A DNA stretch of 64,000 nucleotides from Paenibacillus cellulosilyticus (GCF_003182255.1 NZ_QGTQ01000019.1:33343-97342), one strand, 5' to 3'. Positions 42,642-53,097 are shown, counted from the first letter of the stretch. Translations and numbers: made by a program. The notes: generated by a model not told the origin, from the sequence alone.

Positions 42642-44912
42642 ATGGCAGTAACAGAGAAGCACCTACCCAGCGGCAAAACACCAGACGATGCATGGCGGGG
42701 ATTCGCCCCCGGATCTTGGATGACCGAAATCAATGTGCGTGACTTCATCCTGCGCAACGCAGCAACCTATACCGGCGATGACAGCTTCCTTGAATCGCCG
42801 ACGGAAGCAACGACACAGCTCTGGTCGATTGTGCAGGATCTATCTCGCAAGGAGCGGATACGCGGCGGCGTGCTTGATGTCGACACGCATACGCCTTCCA
42901 CGATCACGTCCCATGCACCTGGTTATCTGGACAAATGTTTGGAGCAAATCGTCGGCTTGCAGACGGACGCGCCATTCCGGCGCTCCGTCCAGCCTTTCGG
43001 CGGCATCAAGATGGTGCAGGATGCGTGCGAAGCTTATGGCTTCACGATTCCGGAGGAAATCGTACAGCTGTTCACGTCCATTCGGAAGACGCACAACCAA
43101 GGCGTATTTGATGCCTACACCTCGGAGATGCGAACCGCCCGTAAAGCTGGCATCATCACTGGCCTGCCGGATGCTTACGGCCGCGGCCGCATTATCGGCG
43201 ACTATCGCCGCGTCGCGCTCTATGGCGTCGACCAGCTTATTGCGCAGAAGAAGCGTGAGCTTCTGGCACGCGAATCCTCCCAGCTCACAGAGGATCTCAT
43301 CCGCAGCCGCGAGGAATTGTCCGAGCAAATCCGCGCACTCGCTGAGCTGAAAACGATGGCGGAGTCGTATGGTTGTAATATTTCGGAGCCTGCGCGGACG
43401 GCGCGCGAAGCGGTGCAGTGGCTGTATTTTGCCTACCTTGGTGCGATTAAAGAACAAAACGGCGCGGCGATGAGCATCGGCCGGATCTCGACTTTCCTTG
43501 ATATATATTTCGAACGGGATTTGCAGGAAGGACGGTTGACGGAGAAGCAGGCGCAGGAGCTGATGGACCATCTGGTCATGAAGCTGCGCATCGTGAAGTT
43601 TCTGCGGACGCCGGACTACAACGAGCTGTTCAGCGGCGACCCGACTTGGGTGACAGAATCGATCGGCGGCATGTCCGAGGATGGACGCGCGCTTGTGACG
43701 AAGAACAGCTTCCGCATCCTGCATACGCTCTACACGCTTGGCCCTGCACCCGAACCGAACTTAACAGTACTCTGGTCGGATAAGCTGCCGGATGGATTCA
43801 AACGCTACTGCGCCAAAGTATCGATCGAGACGAGCTCCATCCAATACGAGAACGACGATCTGATGCGTCCTCACTACGGCGACGATTACGGCATCGCCTG
43901 CTGCGTATCCGCGATGCGGATCGGTAAGCAAATGCAGTTTTTCGGCGCGCGGGCCAATCTGGCGAAGACGCTGCTGTACGCGATCAACGGCGGTATCGAC
44001 GAGAAGCTCGGCATTCAAGTCGCACCGAAGACAGAACCGATCAAAGGTGACGTTCTCGATTATGAAGAGGTTCTGGAGCGGTTCGACGCAACGATGGAAT
44101 GGCTCGCGGGTCTGTATATGAACACGCTGAACGTCATCCACTACATGCATGATAAATATTGCTACGAGCGGCTGGAATTCGCGCTGCATGATGCAGAGAT
44201 TGTACGTACGATGGCGTGCGGCATCGCTGGTTTGTCGGTAGCGGCGGATAGTCTAAGTGCGATCCGTTACGCGAAAGTGAAGCCGATTCGCAATGACAAA
44301 GGAATTTCCGTCGACTTCGAGATCGAGGGCGAATATCCGCAATACGGCAACAACGACGACCGCGTCGACCGGATCGCGGTGCAGCTCGTGAAGAAATTCA
44401 TGAACAAGCTGCGCAAGCACCAAGCGTATCGGAACGCGATCCCTACCCTATCCGTGCTTACGATTACTTCGAACGTCGTCTATGGCAAAAAAACCGGCTC
44501 GACGCCGGACGGCCGTCAAGCCGGTGAACCATTCGCTCCTGGCGCCAATCCGATGCACGGCCGCGACCGCAAGGGCGCGCTCGCCTCGCTCGCCAGCGTC
44601 GCGAAGCTGCCGTACGACGATGCGCTCGACGGCATCTCGAACACGTTCTCGATCGTCGGCAAGGCGCTCGGTCGCGAAGCCGAGCAGCGCGGAACGAATC
44701 TAACCGCTCTGCTGGACGGCTATATGACGCAAGGTGCCCATCACTTGAACGTCAACGTCTTCGACCGCGAGCATCTGCTCGACGCCATGGAGCATCCAGA
44801 GAATTATCCGCAGCTTACGATCCGCGTCTCGGGCTACGCGGTCAACTTCATCAAGCTGACGCGGGAGCAGCAGCTCGAAGTGCTCAACCGTACGTTCCAC
44901 GGTGCGATGTAA
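42642..44912 (+). CDS. pflB: Pyruvate formate-lyase
   Basis: A 756-residue glycyl-radical enzyme that splits pyruvate with CoA into formate and acetyl-CoA under anaerobic conditions. The adjacent catalytic cysteines are in [12 protein letters not shown] and the radical Gly in RVSGYAVNF near the C-terminus. The start is ATG 42642, eight bases after AAGGAGG (GTG 42624 is in front of that site). It follows adhE by 47 bases. The radical is oxygen-sensitive, so the cluster implies anaerobic or microaerobic growth. Confidence 0.97.
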   Translation: MAVTEKHLPSGKTPDDAWRGFAPGSWMTEINVRDFILRNAATYTGDDSFLESPTEATTQLWSIVQDLSRKERIRGGVLDVDTHTPSTITSHAPGYLDKCLEQIVGLQTDAPFRRSVQPFGGIKMVQDACEAYGFTIPEEIVQLFTSIRKTHNQGVFDAYTSEMRTARKAGIITGLPDAYGRGRIIGDYRRVALYGVDQLIAQKKRELLARESSQLTEDLIRSREELSEQIRALAELKTMAESYGCNISEPARTAREAVQWLYFAYLGAIKEQNGAAMSIGRISTFLDIYFERDLQEGRLTEKQAQELMDHLVMKLRIVKFLRTPDYNELFSGDPTWVTESIGGMSEDGRALVTKNSFRILHTLYTLGPAPEPNLTVLWSDKLPDGFKRYCAKVSIETSSIQYENDDLMRPHYGDDYGIACCVSAMRIGKQMQFFGARANLAKTLLYAINGGIDEKLGIQVAPKTEPIKGDVLDYEEVLERFDATMEWLAGLYMNTLNVIHYMHDKYCYERLEFALHDAEIVRTMACGIAGLSVAADSLSAIRYAKVKPIRNDKGISVDFEIEGEYPQYGNNDDRVDRIAVQLVKKFMNKLRKHQAYRNAIPTLSVLTITSNVVYGKKTGSTPDGRQAGEPFAPGANPMHGRDRKGALASLASVAKLPYDDALDGISNTFSIVGKALGREAEQRGTNLTALLDGYMTQGAHHLNVNVFDREHLLDAMEHPENYPQLTIRVSGYAVNFIKLTREQQLEVLNRTFHGAM

Positions 44913-44943
44913 TACTAAGTGAAATCATTCACATCTATAGCAT

Positions 44944-44980
44944 GTCGCCGGATGCAAGCAGGCCGCCTGCATCCGGCGAC
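44944..44980 (+). other. Intercistronic hairpin between pflB and pflA
   Basis: Perfect 13-bp GC-rich stem (44944-44956 with 44968-44980) with no T run, placed between the pflB stop and the pflA ribosome site. Likely an mRNA-stabilising or processing element that sets unequal expression of the two genes. Confidence 0.7.
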
Positions 44981-45001
44981 GACCTTAAGGAGGCTGCCGC
45001 C

Positions 45002-45808
45002 ATGCGCCGCATAGATGCCAACAACTCGTCCGACAGCCGTCCGATTGGACGCATCCACTCGCTCGACACTTTCGGCACCGTCGATGGTCCGGGCATCCGC
45101 TTCGTCTTGTTCATGCAGGGCTGCCCGCTCCGCTGCGCCTACTGCCACAACCCGGATACGTGGGATTGCGGCGGCGGACGTCAGTTGACTGTCGACGAAG
45201 TGCTGGCTGAGATTGAGCCTTATATCGATTACTATCGGCGCTCTGGCGGCGGTCTGACCGTAACGGGCGGCGAGCCTGCACTGCAGGCGCCTTTCGTCGC
45301 CGCCTTGTTCCAAGAGGTAAAGCGCCGCTTCGACCTCCCTACCGCACTTGATACATCCGGCTTCTGTGAGTTCAAGCATGTGGAACGATTGCTTGATGTC
45401 TCTGATCTGGTGCTGCTCGATATTAAGCACTTCCATCGCGAGCAGCATAAGGCGCTGACGACGCAGTCCAACGATCGCGTGCTGGCGATGGCCGAGCAGC
45501 TCAGCCGAATCGGCAAGCCCGTCTGGCTGCGTCACGTGCTTGTGCCTGGCGTAACCGATGGCGCCGAGCATTTGACCGCACTTGGCCGCTTCATCGGTGG
45601 ACTTCGCAACGTCGAGAAGCTGGAGCTGCTTCCTTACCATCGCATGGGCGTTTATAAGTGGAACAGCCTCGGCATCCCTTATCCGCTCGAAGGCGTTCAG
45701 CCGCCCAGCGATCAAGATGTCGCTCGTGCACGCCAGCTCATTGAGCTAGGCATCGAACAAACTCGATCTTCTACTCTGATGAACAGCAAGGGCAGCCTCA
45801 CGTCCTGA
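45002..45808 (+). CDS. pflA: Pyruvate formate-lyase activating enzyme
   Basis: A 268-residue radical-SAM enzyme that installs the glycyl radical on PflB. The cluster motif is CPLRCAYC following FVLFMQG, with TVTGGEPALQ as the SAM-binding GGE motif. The N-terminus IHSLDTFGTVDGPGIR is standard for PflA. Start ATG 45002, eight bases after AAGGAGG. Its last codons form the left arm of the transcription terminator. Confidence 0.96.
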   Translation: MRRIDANNSSDSRPIGRIHSLDTFGTVDGPGIRFVLFMQGCPLRCAYCHNPDTWDCGGGRQLTVDEVLAEIEPYIDYYRRSGGGLTVTGGEPALQAPFVAALFQEVKRRFDLPTALDTSGFCEFKHVERLLDVSDLVLLDIKHFHREQHKALTTQSNDRVLAMAEQLSRIGKPVWLRHVLVPGVTDGAEHLTALGRFIGGLRNVEKLELLPYHRMGVYKWNSLGIPYPLEGVQPPSDQDVARARQLIELGIEQTRSSTLMNSKGSLTS

Positions 45809-45832
45809 TTGGACGCGGCTGCCCTTTTTTTC
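45788..45832 (+). terminator. Terminator overlapping the pflA 3' end
   Basis: 10-bp stem AAGGGCAGCC (45788-45797, inside pflA) with 45817-45826, followed by TTTTT. Confidence 0.9.
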
Positions 45833-45843
45833 CTGTCTATAAG

Positions 45844-47220
45844 TTAAACCATCTTCTCCGGCCGCACATACGTATCGAACTGCTCGCCTGTCAGCAGCCC
45901 GCTTGCAATGGCCGCTTCGCGCAGCGTCGTGCCTTCCTTGTGCGCCTTCTTCGCGATCTTCGCCGCGTTCTCGTAGCCGATATGCGGATTCAGCGCCGTC
46001 ACGAGCATGAGCGACTGCTCTAGGTTGCGTCGGATCGTTGCTTCATTCGGCTCAATGCCAACGGCGCAATGCTCGTTGAACGAACGCATCGCATCCGCCA
46101 GCAGCCGCACCGAATGCAGGAAGTTGTAGATAATGACCGGCTTGAACACATTCAGCTCGAAGTTGCCTTGGCTCGCCGCGAAGCCAATCGCTGCATCGTT
46201 GCCCATGACCTGACAAGCGACCATCGTCAGCGCCTCGCACTGCGTTGGATTTACTTTGCCCGGCATGATCGAGCTGCCTGGCTCATTCTCAGGAATAATA
46301 AGCTCGCCAATGCCGCTGCGCGGTCCGCTCGCGAGCCAACGCACATCGTTGGCGATCTTCATCAAATTCGCCGCCAGTGCCTTGATCGCGCCATGCACGA
46401 AGACGATCGCGTCATGACTCGTCAGGGAATGGAACTTATTCGGTGCAGTGACGAAAGATCGACCCGTCAACGCGCTCGCCTTCTCCGCTACGAGTGCGGC
46501 AAAGCCCGGATGCGCGTTAATGCCTGTACCAACAGCCGTCCCGCCTAACGCAAGGCTGCGCATTGCGTTCAGGCTCGATTTCAGCATCGTATCCGTCTCC
46601 TGCAGCATCGCATGCCAGCCGCTCATCTCTTGGCCGAGCGTCAGCGGCGTTGCGTCCTGCAGATGCGTACGGCCGATTTTGACAATATGGCTGAACTTCT
46701 CTGCTTTCGAAGCTAACGTACCGCTCAGCTCCGCTAGTGCAGGCAGCAGCTGCTCTTCGACCGCAATCACCCCTGCGATATGCATCGCCGCCGGGAACGT
46801 ATCATTCGAGCTCTGCGACCGATTCACATCATCGTTCGGATGGATGCGCGTCTCGCTGCCCTGCTGCTTCAACCTTTCATTCGCGCGATGCGCCACCACT
46901 TCGTTCACGTTCATGTTCGTCTGCGTCCCGCTTCCGGTCTGCCAGACGACAAGCGGGAATTGATCGTCCAATCCCCCGCTCACTATATCATCGACCGCAC
47001 GGCCGATCGCCTCTGCCTTCTCTGCATCCAGTACGCCAAGCTCGCGGTTCGTCTCCGCCGCCGACTTCTTCACAACCGCCATCGCATGAACGACCTCAAT
47101 CGGCATCCGATCGCCGCCAATACGGAAGTTCTCGAGGCTGCGCTGCGTTTGCGCCCCCCACAGCTTATCCGCGGGCACACGAATTTCGCCCATTGTATCC
47201 TTCTCGATCCGATATTCCAT
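45844..47220 (-). CDS. fumC: Class II fumarate hydratase
   Basis: A 458-residue iron-independent fumarase interconverting fumarate and malate. Signature [15 protein letters not shown], the [14 protein letters not shown] and [14 protein letters not shown] motifs, and the catalytic-site [14 protein letters not shown] are all present. The start follows AGGAGG. With the aconitase at the left end it is the second TCA enzyme of the window, but the two are not linked. Confidence 0.97.
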   Translation of the reverse strand: MEYRIEKDTMGEIRVPADKLWGAQTQRSLENFRIGGDRMPIEVVHAMAVVKKSAAETNRELGVLDAEKAEAIGRAVDDIVSGGLDDQFPLVVWQTGSGTQTNMNVNEVVAHRANERLKQQGSETRIHPNDDVNRSQSSNDTFPAAMHIAGVIAVEEQLLPALAELSGTLASKAEKFSHIVKIGRTHLQDATPLTLGQEMSGWHAMLQETDTMLKSSLNAMRSLALGGTAVGTGINAHPGFAALVAEKASALTGRSFVTAPNKFHSLTSHDAIVFVHGAIKALAANLMKIANDVRWLASGPRSGIGELIIPENEPGSSIMPGKVNPTQCEALTMVACQVMGNDAAIGFAASQGNFELNVFKPVIIYNFLHSVRLLADAMRSFNEHCAVGIEPNEATIRRNLEQSLMLVTALNPHIGYENAAKIAKKAHKEGTTLREAAIASGLLTGEQFDTYVRPEKMV

Positions 47221-47325
47221 ATCAGCGCCTCCTCACTCATTATCGTCCATCTACTCCCAATAGTACCCTAATGAGGAAGAACATAAAACAGACCTTCAAT
47301 CGTTTCGCTTGCCTATTCGGCAAAA

Positions 47326-47360
47326 ATGAAAAAGGGCCGTTCCTCAATCGAGGAACAGCC
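47326..47360 (-). terminator. Terminator of the eda gene
   Basis: GGCC-GTTCCTC (47335-47345) pairs with GAGGAAC-AGCC (47350-47360); the minus strand continues TTTTTCATTTTT. Confidence 0.85.
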
Positions 47361-47383
47361 GCTGCAGTTTGAAACTATTTCAA

Positions 47384-48055
47384 TTAAGCCTGTGCTTTCG
47401 CGCTGCGGTATGCTTCCATATACGCGGCCGCTTTGCGTGCGATCGACGTCAAATCACCTGTCTTGGATGCTTCTTTCGTCAAATCCGAGCCAATGCCTAC
47501 TGCTACTGCGCCGGCTTTGACCCAATCTTTCAGGTTGTCCAGCGAAACGCCGCCCGTTGGCATCAAATTCGCTTGCGGCAGCGGGCCTTTCACTGCGCCA
47601 ATGATGCTTGGCGAGAACAGGTTGCCTGGGAACAGCTTGACGATATCAACGCCGTGCTCAAGTGCGGTCTGGATTTCGTGAATCGTCATTGCGCCCGGCA
47701 GCACTGGAATGCAATAGCGGTTGCACAGCTTGATCGTATCCGCATTAAATGAAGGTGACACTACATATTCCGCACCCGCCAGAATGGCTGCACGTGCCGT
47801 CTCTGGATCAAGCACTGTGCCCACGCCGATAATCGCGAACTTATCGGATTGTGGATCTGCCGAGCTGGAATATTCCGAAGCCAGCTGCTCGATCGCACGC
47901 AGCGCGAACGGTACGGTCATCGTAATCTCGATTGCCTTAATGCCGCCGCGAATCGCTTGGCGTGCCATCTCTGCAACTTCTTCAGCGGAATCGGCGCGCA
48001 GCACTGCGACAACGCCTGCATCGGCCAGTAATCTCAACGTTGTTATTTTTTTCAT
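47384..48055 (-). CDS. eda: KDPG/KHG aldolase family protein
   Basis: A 223-residue 2-keto-3-deoxy-6-phosphogluconate/4-hydroxy-2-oxoglutarate aldolase. Seen: VVAVLRADSAEEV, the Glu in KAIEITMTVP, GVGTVLDPETARAAILAGA, the phosphate loop PGAMTIHEIQTALE and the Schiff-base Lys in IVKLFPGN. It cleaves KDPG to pyruvate and glyceraldehyde 3-phosphate, typically in hexuronate breakdown. No kinase partner adjoins it. Start ATG 48055, six bases after AAGGTG. Confidence 0.92.
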   Translation of the reverse strand: MKKITTLRLLADAGVVAVLRADSAEEVAEMARQAIRGGIKAIEITMTVPFALRAIEQLASEYSSSADPQSDKFAIIGVGTVLDPETARAAILAGAEYVVSPSFNADTIKLCNRYCIPVLPGAMTIHEIQTALEHGVDIVKLFPGNLFSPSIIGAVKGPLPQANLMPTGGVSLDNLKDWVKAGAVAVGIGSDLTKEASKTGDLTSIARKAAAYMEAYRSAKAQA

Positions 48056-48225
48056 CGTATACACCTTACCATCTCGTATTTCCCTTGCTGAAGCAAATGA
48101 CAACTGCTAAGCCTGCCTCTGCCGCGGGATAGAAAACGCTATAATTTGTAGACTTATTGAACACGGACTTATACTCATAATAGTAAAGTTGCCGTGCCCG
48201 AACGTCAACACTTAATCAGCAGCAC

Positions 48226-48256
48226 AAAACGAGCTGACTCCGATCCGAGCAGCTCG
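48226..48256 (-). terminator. Terminator of map
   Basis: 7-bp stem CGAGCTG (48230-48236) with 48250-48256, followed by TTTT on the minus strand. Confidence 0.65.
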
Positions 48257-48282
48257 CTGGTTATTTCAATGTAAAGTTACCC

Positions 48283-49035
48283 CTACGTTTCCTTCCACTC
48301 CGTAAGAACGGTCGGTCCACGCGCTGTTATAGCAATCGTATGCTCAAACTGTGCTGACAACGCTCCATCCCTTGTTCGTGCCGTCCAACCATCGGGACCA
48401 ACCCATACATCCGGTGAGCCGGTCGTTAGAATGGGCTCTATCGTAATGACCATTCCTTGCTTCAACAACAAGCCTTTGCCCGCCTTGCCTTGATTCTCAA
48501 CCTGCGGCGACTCATGAATCTCGCGTCCGATTCCGTGCCCGACGAAGCTTGTTACAACGGAGAACCCTGCCTCCTCGGCAGAGGACTTCACGGCATGTCC
48601 GATATCCCCTAACCGCTTTCCTGGAACCGCTTGCCTAATGGCGCGATCAAGCGCATTGCGTGTAGCACGCAGCAGCTTCTTGACGCGTGGTGTTGTTTGG
48701 CCAATCGGATAAGTCCAAGCCGAGTCTGCCTTCCACCCGTCCACATCTGCAACCATATCAATCGTCACGATGTCGCCATCCTCCAGCGGATCCATGTCAG
48801 GGAAGCCGTGGCAGACGACATCATTAACGGATGCGCAGATCGCAAACGGATAACCAAGGTAGCCTTTCTGTGCCGGCGTCGCTCCCCTCTCACGCATGAA
48901 ACGTTCGACGAATCGGTCAATCTCGAGTGTTGTCACACCGGGAGCAATGCGAGTGGCGATGGCCCGATGGCATTCCGCTACGATCCGCCCAGCCTTCGCG
49001 ATGCGGCGAATCTCCTCCTCTGACTTTCTTTCCAT
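48283..49035 (-). CDS. map: Methionine aminopeptidase, type I
   Basis: A 250-residue metalloprotease removing the initiator methionine. The five metal ligands are seen: two Asp in DMVADVDGWKADSAW, His in GHGIGREIHESP, Glu in TIEPIL and Glu in FEHTIAI. The family's GYPFAICASVNDVVCHGFPD is present across two strands. The start is set at ATG 49035 (AGGAG about 11 bases upstream), giving the usual MERKSxxEI N-terminus; ATG 49056 is possible. It is outside the ribosomal operon, so it is probably a second Map. Confidence 0.93.
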   Translation of the reverse strand: MERKSEEEIRRIAKAGRIVAECHRAIATRIAPGVTTLEIDRFVERFMRERGATPAQKGYLGYPFAICASVNDVVCHGFPDMDPLEDGDIVTIDMVADVDGWKADSAWTYPIGQTTPRVKKLLRATRNALDRAIRQAVPGKRLGDIGHAVKSSAEEAGFSVVTSFVGHGIGREIHESPQVENQGKAGKGLLLKQGMVITIEPILTTGSPDVWVGPDGWTARTRDGALSAQFEHTIAITARGPTVLTEWKET

Positions 49036-49111
49036 CACATACACCACTCCTGTCATTGTTCCTTAATACTCTTATTCGGACCGAAATGAACTCAGAACTG
49101 GCATTCCATTT

Positions 49112-49159
49112 ACGAAAAAAGAGATTTCTCCAGCGCAGTCAGCACCAGAGAAATCTCTT
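49112..49159 (-). terminator. Terminator of the arabinanase gene
   Basis: 11-bp perfect stem AAGAGATTTCT (49119-49129) with 49149-49159; the minus strand continues TTTTT. Confidence 0.85.
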
Positions 49160-49195
49160 CATACGTGTCAATTAATCAAAATGTAATTAACTCGT

Positions 49196-50155
49196 TCAAC
49201 TATAATATGGCCAACCACTGGAATCCCACTGCAGGTCGCTTATGAGCATGTGGGCAGCTCCGCTCTCCGCTACGCTGTATGCATGTCGAATGAGGATGTT
49301 CGTTCCGGAGATGTCTTGACCGCCCGGCCCCTTCCAAGAACTGTTGCCGCTGTCGAGAACCGTTCCGCCGCCACTCTTCATGTCAACGCCGTTCTTATCA
49401 TAATAAGGACCTGTCACGCTCGTCGAACGACCAACCGCAACTTGGTACGTGGAGTTAACGCCTTGACAGCAGACACCGATTGATACAAACAGGTAGTAGT
49501 AGCCTGTGCTGCTGTTGTACACAACGCTGGAGCCTTCAATACCGCCGTCCTTCGTAGCGATACGGTAAGCGTTGCCCGTTGGTTTCATCGTCGATTTGCT
49601 GATTGCCGTTACATAGATTCCCGCCCACCACGAGCCGAAGCTCATGTACAGGTTGCCGCTCTTGTCAGCGAACAAGTTCGGATCGATCGCATTATACGTA
49701 TTCGAGGACGATGAACTCAGCACCATGCCTTGGTCCACCCAGTCGCCCGTCGTAATGGATGTACAAGTGACGAGGCCGATAGCCGACGTCTGCGAGCCGA
49801 AAGAAGAAATCGAATAGTACAGATAATACTTGCCGTTATAGTAATAAATGTCCGGTGCCCAAACATCCAGCTTCGTATGGTTCGGAACTTGTGTCGCCCA
49901 CCAGGATGGTTCACTAGCGAACACCTGAGTACCGAGATTCCACGTCGTGCCGTTGGTGGACCAGTGCACTTGAATGCCTTGGCCCGTGCTGAATACCCAG
50001 CGTGTGCCACTGCCCTCTTGAATGTACGTTGGATCATGCGCATACGTATCGCCCGTCAACGTCCACGTGGAAGCGTATGCAGAAAAAATCGTTGAAAATG
50101 CGAGGATTACGGTTAATACGAGCGTAACGAAATACTTAACTTTTGACTTTATCAC
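49196..50155 (-). CDS. Secreted GH43 arabinan endo-1,5-alpha-L-arabinosidase
   Basis: A 319-residue secreted glycosidase with a signal peptide (cleavage likely after FSAYAS, residue 29). It is a single five-bladed propeller of GH43. Catalytic residues: base Asp in YAHDPTYI, pKa-modulating Asp in NAIDPNLF and acid Glu in GGIEGSSVV. WAPDIYYYNGKYYLYYS and GSWWAGIY are typical of AbnA enzymes cutting arabinan. GTG start, about ten bases after AAGGAGA. A cre-like site upstream suggests glucose repression. AraR/araD elsewhere in the window would use its product. Confidence 0.93.
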   Translation of the reverse strand: MIKSKVKYFVTLVLTVILAFSTIFSAYASTWTLTGDTYAHDPTYIQEGSGTRWVFSTGQGIQVHWSTNGTTWNLGTQVFASEPSWWATQVPNHTKLDVWAPDIYYYNGKYYLYYSISSFGSQTSAIGLVTCTSITTGDWVDQGMVLSSSSSNTYNAIDPNLFADKSGNLYMSFGSWWAGIYVTAISKSTMKPTGNAYRIATKDGGIEGSSVVYNSSTGYYYLFVSIGVCCQGVNSTYQVAVGRSTSVTGPYYDKNGVDMKSGGGTVLDSGNSSWKGPGGQDISGTNILIRHAYSVAESGAAHMLISDLQWDSSGWPYYS

Positions 50156-50256
50156 TTCTTCACACTCTCCTTGTTCTTAAATGTTGTAAGCAGCGCGCTA
50201 CAGCCGGCTTCTTGATCAGAGAAACCCATTATTCACCCCCTCTCAATATCGCGCAA

Positions 50257-50270
50257 TGAATGCGCTTTCA
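50257..50270. promoter_or_regulatory. cre-like site upstream of arabinanase
   Basis: TGAATGCGCTTTCA matches the reverse form of the catabolite-response element TGWNANCGNTTWCA at 13 of 14 positions, about 100 bases before the arabinanase start. The remaining 390-base gap up to metQ is AT-rich and holds no gene. Confidence 0.6.
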
Positions 50271-50479
50271 TATATCCTAAAAAACACAGCTTATAAACAT
50301 ATGCATTAACCATTACTCGGATGCATCCGTAAATAAGCTGTATCTAAAGGCATGAATTAATAGTGTTATTAAATAATTAACATATTCGCTATAAATAATC
50401 TACTCCAACGTGTATTGGCTAGTCAACAACATTTTTTAATAAATTATTCCTTGAAAAATAAAGTCATTATTCGCTCGAA

Positions 50480-50535
50480 AACAAAACGAAAGCCCTATCT
50501 AGCATTACTTTTCGATAGGGCTTTCGTACTTTTTA
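50480..50535. terminator. Terminator of metNIQ
   Basis: 11-bp stem AAAGCCCTATC (50489-50499) with 50514-50524. On the minus strand it is followed by CGTTTTGTTTT. T runs on both sides make it usable in both directions. Confidence 0.85.
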
Positions 50536-50545
50536 GTTTTTTTTA

Positions 50546-51400
50546 TTAGAATGCAGCTACTACTGCACCATTATATTTTTCTTCGATAAATTTCTTAACC
50601 GTATCGCTGTTCAGTGCTTTCGCCAGCTTCTGCATCGCTTCGCTGTCCTTGTTATCTGGACGAGCTACGAGGATGTTAACATATGGCGAATCTTTGCTTT
50701 CGAGGAACAGTGCGTCCTTCGTCGGAACGAGATCCGCCTCCAGCGCATAGTTCGTGTTGATGATCGCCATGTCGACTTCATCAAGTACACGCGGCAGCGT
50801 CGCTGCTTCCAGTTCCTTGATTTCGAGTTTTTTCGGATTGTCGATGATGTCGTTTACCGTAGCATTAACGCCAACGCCTTCTTTCAGCTTCAGAAGACCA
50901 TTGCTCTCAAGCAGCGACAACGCACGTCCTCCGTTGGTTGCATCGTTCGGGATCGCGACTTTCGCACCATCCTTCAGCTCGTCAACCTTCGTGATCTTCT
51001 TGGAGTAAGCGCCAAGCGGCTCCAAATGTACGCCCGTTACCGTAACAAGGTCGTAGCCTTTATCTTTGTTGAACTGCTCAAGGTATGGCGTGTGCTGGAA
51101 GAAGTTCGCGTCGAGCTGCTTCTCATACACTTGAACGTTCGGCTGCACATAGTCATTGAATTCAACGATTTCCAAGTTGACGCCCTGCTCCTTGAGGAGC
51201 GGCTGGATTTCTTTCAAAATCTCAGCGTGAGGCACCGGCGTAGCGCCGACCTTCAGCGTTACTTCTTCAGCCGTTGTGCCCTCATTGGTCGTGCCGTTGT
51301 TCGTCTCTTCTTTCTTCGATCCGCACGCCGCAAGCGTGAACACCATCATCATTGCAACCGCCAAGACGGTCCATTGCTTCCAAGTCTTTGTTTGTTTCAT
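50546..51400 (-). CDS. metQ: Methionine ABC transporter substrate-binding lipoprotein
   Basis: A 284-residue lipoprotein of the NlpA family with lipobox TLAAC (Cys at 26). The family core is visible: VTLKVGATPVPHAEIL, FNDYVQPNVQVYEKQLDANF split by strands, and QHTPYLEQFN. It binds methionine outside the cell for the MetNI transporter. Last gene of metN-metI-metQ, all on the minus strand with short gaps. Confidence 0.94.
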   Translation of the reverse strand: MKQTKTWKQWTVLAVAMMMVFTLAACGSKKEETNNGTTNEGTTAEEVTLKVGATPVPHAEILKEIQPLLKEQGVNLEIVEFNDYVQPNVQVYEKQLDANFFQHTPYLEQFNKDKGYDLVTVTGVHLEPLGAYSKKITKVDELKDGAKVAIPNDATNGGRALSLLESNGLLKLKEGVGVNATVNDIIDNPKKLEIKELEAATLPRVLDEVDMAIINTNYALEADLVPTKDALFLESKDSPYVNILVARPDNKDSEAMQKLAKALNSDTVKKFIEEKYNGAVVAAF

Positions 51401-51430
51401 TGTGTAAGCCCTCCACTCTCTAGTTGTCCA

Positions 51431-52090
51431 TTATTTTCTGCTGAATTTGCGGACTAATACATCACCGATCGACTGCAGCACCTGTACGAGCACGACTAGC
51501 AGCACAACCGTCACAAGCATAACGTCTGTCTGGAATCGTTGATAACCGTAGCGCAGCGCCAAGTCACCCAAACCACCGCCGCCGATAACGCCCGACATCG
51601 CAGTGAACGAGACAAGCGTTACAGCCGTAATCGTTACCGCTGCGATCAAGCCTGTCCGCGCCTCTGGGATCAGCACTTTGCGTACAATATCCCAGCTTGA
51701 TGCACCCATTGCTTGCGCTGCCTCAATTACGCCGCGGTCAACCTCACGCAGTGAAGTCTCGACAAGTCTTGCGAAAAACGGCGCAGCTGCGACAACAAGC
51801 GGCGGAATCGAACCTTCGACACCAATCGATGTACCCGTCAGCCATTTGGTGAATGGCATGATCGTAATCATCAAAATAATGAACGGGACAGACCGGAAGA
51901 TGTTAACGATAATCGACAGCACCGTGTACACAATCGGTTGGCTCAACAGCTGACCGCGTCCGGTAAGGAACAAGATGATGCCAAGGATGAGACCAATTAC
52001 GATAGTGAACACAAGCGACAGCCCCAGCATATGGAGCGTATTGCCTGTTTCCCGCCATATTTCGTCCCAGCGCACATGTTCGAACGTCAT
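51431..52090 (-). CDS. metI: Methionine ABC transporter permease
   Basis: A 219-residue membrane protein with five predicted helices, the short type typical of MetI. The ATPase-contacting EAA loop is VIEAAQAMGASSWDIVRKVL. SVPFIILMITIMPFTKWLTG is the family's conserved second-helix region. It starts four bases inside the metN stop region (ATGA-type overlap at 52087-52090), indicating coupling. Confidence 0.94.
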   Translation of the reverse strand: MTFEHVRWDEIWRETGNTLHMLGLSLVFTIVIGLILGIILFLTGRGQLLSQPIVYTVLSIIVNIFRSVPFIILMITIMPFTKWLTGTSIGVEGSIPPLVVAAAPFFARLVETSLREVDRGVIEAAQAMGASSWDIVRKVLIPEARTGLIAAVTITAVTLVSFTAMSGVIGGGGLGDLALRYGYQRFQTDVMLVTVVLLVVLVQVLQSIGDVLVRKFSRK

Positions 52091-53097
52091 GCGAGCACCT
52101 CCGCTTCCATGCCCTCTTCACGCAATCGATTCACGATACGCTCGACATCGTCGCCGCTTCCACGAACATCGACGATCAGCTGGCCGTATGGAATGCGTTT
52201 CATACGAGACACCGTTCCTTGCAAAATAGAAAATGACGCGCCCGTCTCCTTCACCGCTTCGAACAGCACCGGTTCAAAGGTTGACTCGCCCTTGAAGCGA
52301 ACACGGAGCAGCTTGCCTTTGCGCATGCTGTCCAGACTGCTGAGCGACTCGCCAGATGCTTCGGATGATTGTGCGACGAATTCCTTCGCGACATGGCTGC
52401 GCGGATGCAGGAATACGTCGATGACATCACCCATCTCCACGATTTCGCCGCTGTCGATGACGGCAACTCGGTCGCAAATCGTACGAATAACGTGCATTTC
52501 ATGCGTAATCAGCATGATCGTAAGCCCGAGCTTCTCGTTAATGCCGAGCAGCAGCGACAGGATGGAATCGGTCGTCTGTGGGTCAAGCGCCGATGTTGCT
52601 TCATCACACAACAGCACCTCCGGTCGGTTGGCCAGAGCACGCGCGATGCCAACCCGCTGCTTCTGGCCGCCGGACAGCTGCGACGGATATTTATCGCCGT
52701 GACCTTCGAGCCCGACTAACCCGATCAGCTCGTCCACCCGAGCTTTGATTTCCGCACGCGGTGTCTTCGCCAGCTTCAGCGGGAATGCGATGTTGTCCCG
52801 CACCGTTGCAGTCGACAGCAGGTTAAAATGTTGAAAAATGATACCGATCCGCCGACGATGCTGCTGCAGCTGCCGTCCGCTCAGTTGGGTCAGGTCCGTA
52901 TCGCCCACGATTACGCTGCCCTTCGTCGGCCGCTCCAGCAGATTCACGCAGCGGAGCAGCGTACTTTTGCCTGCACCGGAATGACCGATGACGCCGAAGA
53001 TTTCACCCTTCCGAACGTGCAGGTTAATGCCGCGAATCGCTTCTGTAGTCGTCGAACCGACACGATAGGTCTTGGTGACTGACTTGAGTTCGATCAG
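52087..53097 (-). CDS. metN: Methionine ABC transporter ATPase, non-AUG start
   Basis: MetN energises methionine uptake. The frame is complete only if translation begins upstream of any ATG, GTG or TTG. From CTG 53097 it reads as IELKSVTKTYRV and includes Walker A (IGHSGAGKST), signature LSGGQKQR, Walker B VLLCDEATSALD and the C-terminal ACT-like NIL domain, 336 residues, the usual length. The first conventional codon, GTG 52947, would lose Walker A. A strong GGAGG lies eight bases before CTG (five before an ATT at 53100), and an in-frame TAA lies further up with no other start between. CTG fits the family's MIELK-type N-terminus best. Confidence 0.9.
   Translation of the reverse strand: MIELKSVTKTYRVGSTTTEAIRGINLHVRKGEIFGVIGHSGAGKSTLLRCVNLLERPTKGSVIVGDTDLTQLSGRQLQQHRRRIGIIFQHFNLLSTATVRDNIAFPLKLAKTPRAEIKARVDELIGLVGLEGHGDKYPSQLSGGQKQRVGIARALANRPEVLLCDEATSALDPQTTDSILSLLLGINEKLGLTIMLITHEMHVIRTICDRVAVIDSGEIVEMGDVIDVFLHPRSHVAKEFVAQSSEASGESLSSLDSMRKGKLLRVRFKGESTFEPVLFEAVKETGASFSILQGTVSRMKRIPYGQLIVDVRGSGDDVERIVNRLREEGMEAEVLA

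Noticed and set aside
52087..52947. metN truncated at its N-terminus (starting at GTG 52947)
   Set aside because: The frame continues upstream without interruption through a perfect Walker A to a strong ribosome site, so the gene is intact with a rare start codon.
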